This document shows, in pieces, positions 13,001-23,720 of a stretch of 64,000 nucleotides of DNA (positions are counted from its first letter, which is position 1; every line of letters starts with the position of its first letter). The notes beneath the pieces are model-generated. The model ran no database searches. It was not told the origin of the DNA and saw only the letters and a list, made by a program, of their open reading frames with translations. The DNA is taken from positions 157,402,498-157,466,497 of the forward strand of contig NC_133666.1 in the NCBI RefSeq assembly GCF_037893015.1, given 5' to 3'. Made by a program: the position numbers and the translations under genes. The stretch comes from Macrotis lagotis (Eukaryota; Chordata; Mammalia; Peramelemorphia; Peramelidae).

Positions 13001-14347
13001 GAGATGAAGGTGGAACACTTCATTCTACAGATAAATTATGTAATAATTCTATAAAAATATTCATAGGGAAAAAGGTATATGTTCTTGGATTTAGAATTGG
13101 ACCTACTTACCTAAAGGGACATAACATGTGCACAATTAAATATATTATAATTTTAAGCAGGAGAAAATCCTGCTGAGAGCAAAGGATGTTATCTTCCTCC
13201 CTTTGGTATTATTCTAAGTCAGACTTGTTCCATTATGACATATAGCTTTGCAGAGATTTAAAAAAAATCCTCATACAAAAAATAAATAGCTCTTAAATTT
13301 TTCCTTCAGCAAAAGAACATCACCATTATTTTAATGAATATCATTATTTTCTCAGAGAAAGGCATAAGTAATTGCTTATGGAAAATTTCTTCCATTTTCA
13401 TGAAAAATTTGAAATACAGAATTAGGATATCAGTATTCTTTCTTGAAACACCTTCTCTTTATCAAATAAAATATTTTTCCCCAGCAAGCCTTAGACAGTC
13501 TGGATATAGAATACACTATTTCAGACTCTAGTGACTAAGAGCATTTTCTTATATATTTCTTTAATGATAATCACTGAATAAGTTTTCACATAATTTTTCT
13601 TCTGCTCTTCCAACGTATTTCAAATTTCAAGAAAAACTGAGTTCATGGATCTCATCAAGAAAAAAGAAACATGGCATATTGTATGCAGTCAAATGCAATT
13701 AAATATTATGAATGCTGTTACTAATATGATAGCAGGATGACACATTTTCCAGCATATATGAAATTCTGAAAAAAAACTTGGAAATGTAGCAGTACTTTGA
13801 AATCTGGTGGCAATAGTGTAGATTTTTTTTTCAGAGCATGGTTCAAAGAGAAATGAATTGTAGATCTTATATATTTGTAATTAGGAATATTCAAAAATCA
13901 AACTGCCTTGATAGTATATTTAAAAAATAAAATAGTAGATCAAATGAAAATTCATTTACTTATCCCAATATTATAAAGCTAGCTATATGAAACTTTCAGG
14001 TAATCTATGCCATCATTTTTCTCCCCCAATTTTAGAGATTATTTGCATAATATCCTCTAGTTAGTTAGTGGGAGAGGCATGATTTGAATTCAGTCCCTCT
14101 AAAACCAACAGGAATCACATTAATGACAGTGATTGTTCATCCCTTTTTTGTTTTGGCATCAGCTGCTTACTAAATTCTTATTTATATGAATTTAATTTAT
14201 AATCATGCCACACAAATCCAGTACTGTTATATGATCTTGTAGAAACTTTCATATCCATATTTTATACATTTGAGTGAAAAATATCTTTGCAAAGTAATAT
14301 TTCTGAGTCATTTGGAGGTTCTAAAATGCTTCTGATCATCATATATA
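13001..14347. other. No recognisable feature
   Basis: AT-rich sequence up to the HAL1-type insertion. A 65-codon frame at 13334-13531 shows no domain. Confidence 0.5.
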
Positions 14348-14363
14348 AATTTGATTAGATTTT

Positions 14364-14570
14364 TTTTTGTTTTTGCAAAGTTTTTAACTTCTTTGTAATC
14401 AAATGTTTATGTCTTCCTTTACACAGTGGATTTGGTAATTTCTTTCTGTACATTCTAGTTTTAGTAAATATGCCCTGGAAAAAGAAAACAATCAGCCTGA
14501 CATTTTAAACTCTCTAAGATTTGGCTCTTGCTTATATTTTCAGACTTTTTTTCCACTTTTTATATTTAAT
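14364..14570 (-). other. Candidate 3'-transduced segment of HAL1 copy 1
   Basis: Copy 2 ends shortly after the shared 'acatttgtacaaaatgagaataaa' block in A-rich sequence and its TSD. Copy 1 has the same block (near 14580-14600) and A-rich sequence, then about 200 bp of unique sequence, and only then a terminal A tail and TSD. A CATAAA-type signal lies on the minus strand at 14411-14406, about 27 bases before the tail. This is the layout of read-through past the element's own poly(A) site. Confidence 0.6.
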
Positions 14571-14731
14571 ATTTATTCTCATTTTGTACAAATAATTTTT
14601 TTACTTTAATGAAATATTATTGTTTAAGAGTAAATGAAATACCCCCTCCCCACCATAAATATAGACTTCCTTGAGCGATAAAGGGGGAGAGAAAAAAAAT
14701 TAAAAATTAAAAAAATAATAGTAATAACTGT

Positions 14732-14910
14732 AGGTATGGCCAGGTGGCACAATGGAAGGAGCACGAGCCCTGGAGACATGAGCACCCGAGCCCACATCCA
14801 GCCCTGTACACCCAGCAATCACCCAACTGTGTGACATGCAAGCCACGCGAACGCCACTGCCCTGCAAAAACCAAAAAAACAAAAAAGACCCAAAATAAAA
14901 TAAAATAGTA
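14732..14910 (+). repeat. SINE-derived module C inside HAL1 copy 1
   Basis: SINE unit with GGCCAGGTGGCACAATGG head (A-box region), 'gccctgtacacccagcaatcacc' core, 'ctgccctgcaaaaacc' and an A-rich AAAATAAAATAAAATAG tail. Counterpart in copy 2: 36213-36404, same order and orientation. Confidence 0.75.
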
Positions 14911-14918
14911 ATAATAGT

Positions 14919-15079
14919 AGGGGTGGTTGGGTAGCAGACAGAGCATTGGCCCTTGAGCCAGGAGCACCTGGGTCCAAATGTGGCCTCAGACACTCAGTGA
15001 TCCCCCTGCTATGCGGTCCCAGGCAAGCCACCCAGCCCCATCTGTCCTGCACCCTCCCTACAAAATAATAATAATATTA
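14919..15079 (+). repeat. SINE-derived module B inside HAL1 copy 1
   Basis: SINE unit with GGTGGTTGGGTAGCAGACAG head, 'gagcacctgggtccaaat' B-box region, 'ccctgctatgcggtcccaggcaagcc' core and an ATAATAAT-type tail at 15062-15079. Counterpart in copy 2: 36015-36212, where the tail has grown into a long (ATT)n tract. Confidence 0.75.
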
Positions 15080-15274
15080 AATGTGCTTCAGTCTTTGTTC
15101 CAACACCAACAACTCTGTTGTGGGTGGATCACATTCTTTATGATAAGTCCATCACAAAAGTTACTTCCATATTTTTCCACTGTTGCCACTGCTGATTGCT
15201 ACTCCTTCCTTTCTTATTTCTCCACTACCATGTACTATATTTTCTCTCTCTCCTTTCACTCTGACTCTGCTGTA

Positions 15275-15415
15275 GGGTAGCTGATTGGCACAGCAGACAG
15301 ATCCCTGACTTTGGGGCCAAGAGACCCTGAGCCCCCACACCACCTCTTAGGCCCAGCATCCACCTGGCCCTATGGTCCCGGACAGGCCATCTAATCCCAG
15401 CCCCTTGCAAGAAGT
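15275..15415 (+). repeat. SINE-derived module A inside HAL1 copy 1
   Basis: tRNA-SINE-like unit on the plus strand, opposite to the element: 'gggtagctgattggcacagcagacag' head, CCTGAGCCCCC in place of the B-box region, CCTTGCAAGAAG tail. The equivalent module in copy 2 is at 35701-35825. GC-rich and diverged from the young SINEs nearby. Confidence 0.75.
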
Positions 15416-15917
15416 AAAAAAGAAAATGTGTTATATCTGACCACTCTCCCCCCATGGTCCATCCTCTCCTCCTTCATTCACATTCCCACCCCTTCCTCCT
15501 GTCCACCCCCTTCTTACTCCAGATGCCTATACGCCATTGAGTATATATGCTGTTTCTTCTCCTAGCCACCTCTGATGAGAGCGAAGATTCCCTCATTCCC
15601 CCTTGCCTTCCCCCTTCCATATCATTGCAATAGCTCATTGTAATAAAGAAAAAGCTTATTTTATGAAATATCTTGGACTATTCCCCCTCTCCATTTTCTT
15701 TCTCCCATTACATTTCCCTTTTTTCTATTGATTCCATTTTTACACCATATTTTATCTTCAAATTCAGCTTTCTCCTGTGTTTCAACTATAAAGGCTCCCT
15801 CTACCTGCTCTATTAACTGAGAGGGTTCATATGAGTATTATTAGTGTCATTCTTCTAGGCAGGAATACATGCTGTTCATCATCAAGTCCCTCATACTTTC
15901 CCCTTCTCCTCCAATTT

Positions 15918-17001
15918 CTATGCTTCACCTGAGTCCTGTATCTGAAGATCAAACCTTCTGTTCAGCTCTGGCCATTCAAACAGTAACATTTGAAATTCCC
16001 CTGGTTCATTGAAAGTCCATTATTTCCCTGGAAGAGGATGTTCAGCCTTGCTGGGTAGTTGATTCTTGGTTGCACTCTAAGCTCTTTTGCCTTCCGGTAT
16101 ATTATATTCCAAGCCCTGCGAGCTTCCAATGTAGTTGCTGCTAAGTCCTGTGTGATCCTGACTGCAGCTCCACGATATTTGAGCTGCGTCCTTCTGGCTG
16201 CTTGTAATATTTTGTCTTTGACTTGCGAGTCCTGGAATTTGGATTTAATATTCCTAGGGGTTGGTTTTTTGGGAGCTCTTTCTCGGGTGGATTGGTGGAT
16301 TATCTCCATTTCTATTTTGCCTTCTTCTTTAAGAATATCAGGGCAATTTTCCTGTAGTAATTCTTTGAAAATGATGTCAAGGTTCTTTTCCTGATCATGA
16401 ATTTCAGGTATTCCAATAATTTTTAAATTATCTTTCCTAAGTCTGTTTCCCATATCAGTTGTTTTTTCAATGAGATATTTCACATTTTCTTCTAATTTTT
16501 CAATTTTGGTTTTAAAGTATTGATTCCTGATTTCTGGTAAATTCATCAACCTCCCTTAATTCTATTTTTTGTCTGAAGGATTTGTTCTCCTCAGAGAGTT
16601 TTCTTATCTCTTTTTCCATCTGGTCAATTTTGCTTTTTAAAACCTTCTCCTCCTCCCTAACTTTTTCAACTGTTTTATCCATTTGACCTAAGCTGGTTTT
16701 TAGCATGCTATTTTCTTCAGTATTTTTTTGGATTTCCTTGACTAGGCTGCTGACTTCATTTTCATGTTTTTCCTGCATCTCTCTCATTTCTTTTCCAAGT
16801 TTTTCTTCTAACTCCCTCATTTGATTTTCAAAGTCTTTTTTTGAGCTCTGTCATAACCTGAGCCCAATTTTTCTTTTTCTTGGAGTCTTTAGATGCAGGA
16901 ACTTATGCTTCCTCATCTTCAGACTGAGTATTTTGATCCTTCTTGGGCTCATATGCAAAATATTTATCAATGGTGTTCCTCCTTTTTCTCTGCTTGCTCA
17001 T
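15918..17001 (-). pseudogene. L1 ORF1-type RNA-binding protein gene of HAL1 copy 1, broken
   Basis: ORF1p is the trimeric RNA-binding chaperone that coats L1 RNA. The chosen start is the ATG at 17001 (MSKQRKRRNT...), which has the same context as in copy 2. A premature stop comes after about 33 codons. Then follow a coiled-coil-rich part (16820-16512, heptad-like E/K/L repeats) and the RRM plus C-terminal domain (16549-15962), where 'QARR'-type and 'PRINYPARL' motifs of the family are recognisable as LEARRAWN and QPRINYPARLNILFQG. The two parts overlap in different frames, so at least one frameshift separates them, and the last about 15 codons are in yet another frame. The total of about 361 codons is near the normal length. 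Not functional. Confidence 0.85.
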
Positions 17002-17953
17002 TTTCCCAGCCTAAGCCTGTTTTGGGGGGTGCTTCCTGAGCTTTTGGGGCACTACCACAAGTGTCACAGTGTGTGAGGCTCTGCCTTCTCTCCTGGTCTG
17101 TGAACAACCATATGAACCCCCATCTGCCACGGGGCTGGGGTTGGGGGGGCCCCTGCTGTTCTTTGGGGGGGGCCTATACTGCAATCAGGATCTGAATGTT
17201 CAGAGCCCCAGAGTCCTGTTCCAGGGGAAGAGGCCAGAGCTAGGCAGTCTGTCTCTCTCTTCACTCCCCTCCCTAGGTTCTATGGGCTCATGCCCTGGGG
17301 GCTCCTGCTTACAGGCTATGCCTGCTTCTGTTCCTGGAACTCCACTGTACTGGCCAAGCTGCTAGCTGTGTGCCCTGAGGGCTGAGCTTCAAGTGCTGCT
17401 CTGGCAGAGGTCCCCTGCTGTTCCCACAGTCTGTGCCTGGTGTTCCCTGGGGCATAGCTTAGGAGACTCCCCCACCCCCACTGCTGTGAGCTAGGGCTCC
17501 CAGCACCCTGGGGCTGCCTTCAGAAAGCTGAAGTTCTTTTGCTCTGGTGGGCCACCCCTCTGACGGGTTGCCCCTCCAACCCTGAGAAGCAGAGCCTTTC
17601 TGCTCTTTTTTCAGGTTACCTTGTGTAGGAGAACTGCCTCCCTGTGTCCCTCTGTAGGTTCTGTCTCTCGAAAATTTAGTTAGAGTCCTTAGCTTATGAG
17701 TTTTATGAGAGAGTGCCTAAGACAGGATCCTTTCTTGTTGCCATCTTGGCTTCACCCAATTCGATTAGATTTTAAAGAATGCTATTGATTAGTTATTTTC
17801 TGATGCTACTTTGGAAATATGTAAAAATAATTCTAATCCATAGTTCTCATGATGGAACTCTTTCCTCCAAAAAATTGGTTTCAAACTATCCATATGATAA
17901 AATATAAAATCCTTAATCTGACAAGAATTAAGGCTGTCTATGATTTTAAAATA

Positions 17954-18802
17954 ATCAACTAAATAGATTTTCTTTTCTTATTTTTTAAAAAAATATTTTT
18001 TTAAATTTTTTTTCCAAATACATGTTATGATAGTTTTTACCAATCATTTTTTGCTAGGTTTTACAGTTTTCTCCCTTACTGTCTTCCCTCCACTCTCTCC
18101 TTGACCGAAAGCAATATGACATAGACTCTACATTTAGAATCTTGCTAAGCAATGGATCCATATTGATCATGTTGTGAGAGAAAAATAAAATTCAAATGGA
18201 AGAAAGTTAACATCAGAAATAAATATAATAATACATAAGACAACTTTTAAAAACTGAAGATCATAAGCTTTGATCTTCCTTTAAATCCATAGTTCCTTCT
18301 CTGGATATGGATGGTATTTTCTTTTACAAGTCCCTTAAAAATGCCTTTGATTACTGTACTGTTGAAATGAACAAGTCCATTATAGTTGCTCTGTATCCCA
18401 TGTTGTTGTTAGTGTGTTTAATATTCTTTGGTTCTGCTCATTTCACTATGCATCAATTCATGAAAATCTTTGCAGGCTTTTCTGAAATCTCATCCCTCAC
18501 AATTTCTTACAGAACAATAGTGTTCCATTACATACACATACCACAAATTGTTCGATGATCCCCCAAATGATGGAGATTCTCTCAATATCCAATTCTTTTA
18601 CTACTATAAAAGAGAGTTGCTATGAATATTTTTGTACATGTAGGATTTTTATCCTTTTTCAAGATCTCTTCAGATTATAGACTTAGTAGTGGTAATACTG
18701 GATCAAAGAGTATACACATTTTATCGCCCTTTGGTCATAACTCCAAATTGCTTTCCAGAAAGGTTGGATCAGTTCACAATTCTATCAACTAAATAGATTT
18801 TC
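17954..18802 (-). mobile_element. 5'-truncated L1, 3' end only, with 19-bp TSD
   Basis: Perfect duplications ATCAACTAAATAGATTTTC at 17954-17972 and 18784-18802 bound an 811-bp insert. T-rich tail sequence follows the left duplication. The body is the L1 3' UTR and the last codons of ORF2 in reverse (compare 1-1340). It begins inside the last part of ORF2, a typical 5' truncation. Confidence 0.9.
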
Positions 18803-19983
18803 GAATATTTCTAAACCTCTGATTTACATCATTCTTCATTTTATATTACTTTTCTTTATATACACTTTTGGTAGTCAATCTGAATTACTTATCTAATATT
18901 CGGATGGAATTATGAGCTTATCAATCAAGAAATCCCCTCAAGTCACATGGATCGTAACCCAACTACAGTGTTATCCTAGAAACACAGAATAAAATAGAAA
19001 TAGAAATAATGCACTAATCACTTCCTGAAAGAGATCTCAAAAACAAAAACTTCCAGGAACATCATAGCTAAATTTCAAAGCTTCCAGTTCAAGGAGTAAG
19101 TAATCAAGCAGCTTGAAAGAAAACATTCAAAAATTATAGTGCCACAATCAAGACTGCACAGAATGAGCAGCTTCCACATTAATGCTTTGGATGTCTTGAA
19201 ATATTATGTTCCAGAAGGTAAAGGAGCTTGGATTACAAGCAAGAATCATATATCTAGCAAACTGCAGTATAATTCTTCAGGGGAAAAAATGAATCTTCAA
19301 TGAAATATAGGACTTTCAAACGTTCCTAATGAAAAGACCAGAGCTGAACAGAAAATTTTCAAATACAAGACTTAAGAGAATTAGGAAAAGGTAAACAGGA
19401 AAGAGAAAACATAAGGGAGTCAATAAGGCTAAACTGTTTACATTCCTACAAAAGAAGATATTTGTAATTCCTAAGAAATTTATCACTATTTGACTATTTA
19501 GAAGGAAGATACATAGAGATAGGGCATGGATATTAGTTGAATATGATGGGATAAAATTAAAAAAGATTGTGTAAGATAATTAAACTGGGAGAAGAGGAAA
19601 GGGAGGGCTGGAATGGAATTAATTATCTCACATAAAAGGCATGAAGCAGCTAATATAGATAGGAAAAGATGGAGGGCTGATGGACAATGCTTAAACCTTA
19701 CTCTCATTGGAATTGACTCAAAGGAAGACAATGCTTAGGTGGGTATATGTCTTATGAGGTAATGGGATAAGGTGGAGGAACTGATAGAAAGAAAGTTCAA
19801 TTGTGGAAATTGTTAGAAGTAAAAAAAGAAAACAAGGGACAGAGAAAGAGAATAGGATTCACAGGAAAGAAAAATACAATGGAGAGAAATACATTCTTAG
19901 TAATCATAAATGTGATTGTGAATGGAATGAATTCCTTCATAAAACAAACAGATAGCAGAATTCATTAAAAACTAGACTCCTAC

Positions 19984-19986
<3 letters not shown>

Positions 19987-20029
<43 letters not shown>
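19987..20029. repeat. (CA)n microsatellite inside L1 ORF2
   Basis: Uninterrupted CA run of about 21 units, followed by a diverged CACCCCCCACACACAC tail. It interrupts the endonuclease-coding part of the L1. Confidence 0.95.
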
Positions 20030-20033
<4 letters not shown>

Positions 20034-20743
20034 TACACAACCACCCCCCACACACACAAAAGACAGAAAAATTAAGGGGCTTGAGAAGAATGTATTGTGT
20101 TTCATCTGAAGTAAAAAAAAGCAAGAGTCACAGTCATGATCTCAGACAAAAGATATGTAAAAAAAATAGAGATGATTAAAGTAATGAAGGAAAAAATTAT
20201 GTCTTGCTAAAAGTACCATAGCAAATGAAGCAATATCAGTACTAACCATATATTCAAAAATTTTAAAGATGTTAAAGGAGGAAATAGACAGTAAAACTAT
20301 ACTAGTGGGGAACCCTCTAAGAACTGGATAAATCTTATAAAAATAGAAGTTAAAGAGGTGAATAGAATTTTAGAAAAGCGAGATATGCTAGAATTCTGGA
20401 GAACATTAAATGAGCATATAAAGGAATCTACCTTTATCTCAGTGGCAAATGATACCTACACAAAAATTGTCCATATATTAGAACAGAAAACATCACAATC
20501 TAATTCAGAAAAGCCTAAGTATTAATCATACCTTTTAGGTTATAATACTATAAATATTGCATTAAAAAGCTATGGAAAGATCATCTTAAAGTTAATTGGA
20601 AGCTAAATAGTGTAAGAATATTGTGAGCCTAAGAACAAATCATAAAAGAATTTAATACTTTGATTAAAGACAATGACAATAATGAGACAATGTGCCCAAA
20701 TTAAATTAATGGGATACAGTAAAAGCAGTACATAGGGGGAAAT

Positions 20744-20775
<32 letters not shown>

Positions 20776-20778
20776 ATT
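20744..20778. repeat. (TA)n microsatellite inside L1 ORF2
   Basis: Two AT blocks separated by one TT step. Confidence 0.9.
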
Positions 20779-22857
20779 AGTTCTTACATCAATAAAATAG
20801 ATAAAAATCAGATTAAGAAATTGATCATGCAACTAAAAAAAATCTAGAACAAGAACAGATTAAAAATCTCAATTAAGCACCGAATTGAAAATAATGAAAA
20901 TGAAAGGAAAAATAAATAAAACTGAAAGAATACCATAGTACCTACAGACCTAGAAACTTGTTTTATTTTTTAAAAAAATCAAAATTGGTAATTTATCTTA
21001 AAAAAAGAAAGAAGAAACCAAATTTCCAGCATCAAAAATAAAAAGGGTGAATTCACCATGAGGAAGAGGAAATTATTTTTAGGATCTGTTTTGCCCAGTT
21101 ACATGTCCTTAAATCTAATAATCTAAATAAAATCTATTAATATTTACAAATATATATAAATTGCTCAGAATCAAAGAAAAGAAAATTGAATACTCAAATA
21201 AACACTTCTTAGAGAAAGAAATTGAACAAGTTGTAAATATAGTTGTTAATAAAAAATAAATTTACATGTGAATTTATCAAAAATTAATTCTAATATCATA
21301 TACATTATTTGCAGTTTTACCAAATTCCTTTTATGACATAAATATGGTGCTACTTCCAAAACCAGGAAAAACAAAGAGAAAGAAATCTATAAACTAATTT
21401 CTCTAATGAATATGGATACAACAAATTTTAAAATAAAATACTAACAAGTAAATTGCAGCAATATACCACAAATATACTATACAATGACTGGGTAGGATGT
21501 ATACCAGGAATCTAGGGCTGATTCAATAGTAGAGAAAACTATCAGCAAAATTGATCATATCAACATAAACCACGATTATCTCAATAGTTGCAGAAAAAAG
21601 CTTTTGACAAAGCATAATACCCCTTCCTAGAGACCAAAAAACTAAATGGAACTTTCCTTAATTTAATAAGTAGTATTTAAAACTTTCAAAAAGTATTAAC
21701 TGTAATGAAGAAAAGCTAGAAGTGATCCGAATATTATCAGGAGTGAAGCAAGGATATACATTATCACCTCAGTCATTCAGTATTTTCTGGAGATATTAGC
21801 TATAGCAATAAGAGAAGAAAAAGAAATGAAAGGAATCAGAATAAGCAATAAGGAAACAAAACTATGACTCTTTGCAGATGATATGATGGTATACTACACA
21901 ATCAACAAAAAAATTGCTTAATTATCAACTTTAGCAAAGATTCAGCTCATATAAATCATCGGCATTTCTATATGTTACTAAAAAAATACGACAGCAAAAG
22001 ATAGAAAGAAATTCATTTAAAATAATTATAGACATTATAAAATACTTAGGAGTCTACCTGCCAAGACAAACTAGGAACTTTATGTACACAATTATTAAAT
22101 ACTTGTCACACAAATAAAGTCATATCGAAACAATTAGAAAAATATCTATTGCTCATTAGTAAACTGAGCCAATATAATAAAATTGCAATATACATTTATT
22201 TACTTATTCAGTGATATATGATCTAAACTGGCAAAAACTTTTTTTATAGAGCTAGAAAAATAATAAAAGTCATTTGGAAGAGCAAAAGGTCAAGAATAAG
22301 GAAATTAAGGGAAAAAATGCAAAGGAAGGTGGTGAAACTGAACAAGATTTCAAACTATATCATAAAGTGACAACCATCAAACAATTTGGTATTAGATTAG
22401 TGAATCAATGGAATAGATTAGGCACACAATACAGAGTAGTAAAACACCATAGTGGTGAATGGTTTTATAAATTCAAAGACCTAAGCTTTTGAAACAAGAA
22501 CTGACTCTTTAGCCAAAACTGCTGAGAAAACTGGAAAGAGTATGGAAGAAATTAGTTAGAGACTAACACTTTATACTGCATATCATTAGGTCAAAATGGG
22601 TACAGAAATAGTTATACCATAAACAATTTAGAGGAGCATGAATTAGTTTATGCCATCATATCTAAGGGAAGAATCAATGAACAATCAATGGTCAAACAGG
22701 AGATAAAATATTGTGAGATGCATAAAATAAATAATTTTGATTATGTTAAATTAAAGAGTTCTTGCACACCCATTAATGCAACCAAGATTAGAAGGAAAAC
22801 ATACAGATGGGAGAAACAATTTTTTATATCAAGTTTCTCTGATAAAGATTTCATTTC

Positions 22858-22910
22858 ATATATATATATATATATATATGTATATACATATATATATATA
22901 TATAAATAGA

Positions 22911-22954
<44 letters not shown>
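22858..22954. repeat. Compound (TA)n-(GA)n microsatellite inside L1 ORF2
   Basis: A TA tract of about 48 bases is joined by TAAATA to a GA tract of about 46 bases. It lies at the spot where the L1 reads 'ctgataaagatttcatttc'. Confidence 0.95.
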
Positions 22955-22957
<3 letters not shown>

Positions 22958-23479
22958 GAGTCAAATTTATGAGAATCTAAGTCATTCCCTAATTGATTAA
23001 TGGACAAAGGATATGAATGGCAGGTTTTATATAAAAAATCAAATATATATTTTATATATATAGTCATATGAAAAGATGCTCTAAATAACTATTTATTAAA
23101 GAAATGCAAATTTTCAAAACTCATTCCTTTCAGATTGTTTATTATGACATAAAAGGAACAGAAATGATACAGGGGATATGGCAAAATTAGAACACTAATT
23201 CACTGTTTGTGGAGTTATAAGTTAATCCAACCATTCTGGAGAGCAATTTGGAAGTATACCCAGAGGGCAATCATACTGTTCATCTTCTTTGATCTAGCAC
23301 TATCATTACTAGGTCTCTATCCTGGGGTAAAGGAAAGGCATTTCAAATAAATAAAACAATAAAAAGAAATGTATAAAGATATAAGAAAATAAGAAACATT
23401 AGGGAAATAGTGCTTGAGAGAAATGTATTTCTTTTTAGTTGAAATTAAGCCAATTGAGGCAGAGATGAAGTCCGATGGT

Positions 23480-23720
23480 CAACAATTTATTAAGTGACTA
23501 CTGTATGTCTGGAAAACTTTCTATATTCTACCATGAGCTTTGTTTATTGGATGATGGGAAAGGGGAGACAAGGCTGTCATCAACAACAAACTTTTATTAA
23601 ATGCATTTTATGATCCAGGCATTATGGTAGCCATTAGAAATAAAAGACAAAATAAAATCATTCCTTCTCTCAAAGACTTTACATTCTATTGGGTGGAAGA
23701 GACACATAATGTGCATACAT
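23480..23720 (+). repeat. L2-like 3' end fragment
   Basis: 'aacaaacttttattaaatgcattttatgatccaggcattatggtagcc', then 'aaaatcattccttctctcaaagactttacattctattgggtggaagagac' follows the L2 3' plan (CCAGGCACTGT … CCCTGCCCTCAAGGAGCTTACATTCTA). Two partial cycles of the module may be present, since a similar 'ttattaagtgactactgtatg' lies just before. Confidence 0.6.

Larger units (their letters stand above)
14348..17773 (-). mobile_element. HAL1-type ('half-L1') element, copy 1, full length with TSD
   Basis: Insertion body about 14364-17757. Duplications AATTTGATTAGATTTT (14348-14363) and AATTCGATTAGATTTT (17758-17773) differ at one base. Read on the minus strand the order is: 5' end GTGAAGCCAAGATGGC, a GC-rich 5' UTR of about 750 bp, a broken L1 ORF1 (17001-15918), about 1.35 kb of non-coding 3' sequence with three SINE-derived modules, an L1-like 3' end near 14570, an extra 200-bp segment, then an A tail (T run at 14364-14374). 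No ORF2, endonuclease or reverse transcriptase is present, so it would have moved with L1 enzymes supplied in trans. HAL1 elements are a known non-autonomous class; assignment is by layout. Confidence 0.85.
18945..23370 (+). mobile_element. Long decayed L1 (3' half of ORF1, inter-ORF region, ORF2)
   Basis: ORF1 C-terminal sequence at about 18980-19380 (block around 'gagctgaacagaaaattttcaaatac') is followed by an inter-ORF region to about 19940 and an ORF2 start region ('cataaaacaaacagatagcagaattcattaaaaac'). The reverse-transcriptase active site is still readable as FADD at 21871-21882. ORF2 C-terminal codons run to about 22.9 kb and the 3' end region to about 23.37 kb. Numerous stops and frameshifts; open pieces at 22274-22492 and 22688-22909 are ORF2 remnants. 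Microsatellites have grown inside it at 19987-20029, 20744-20778 and 22858-22954. The copy starts inside ORF1. Confidence 0.85.

Noticed and set aside
16059-16394. 111-codon plus-strand frame
   Set aside because: Shadow of the L1 ORF1 remnant on the other strand.
22741-23067. 108-codon minus frame with SLSLSL and YIYIYI runs
   Set aside because: Translation of the compound (TA)n-(GA)n microsatellite within the L1.
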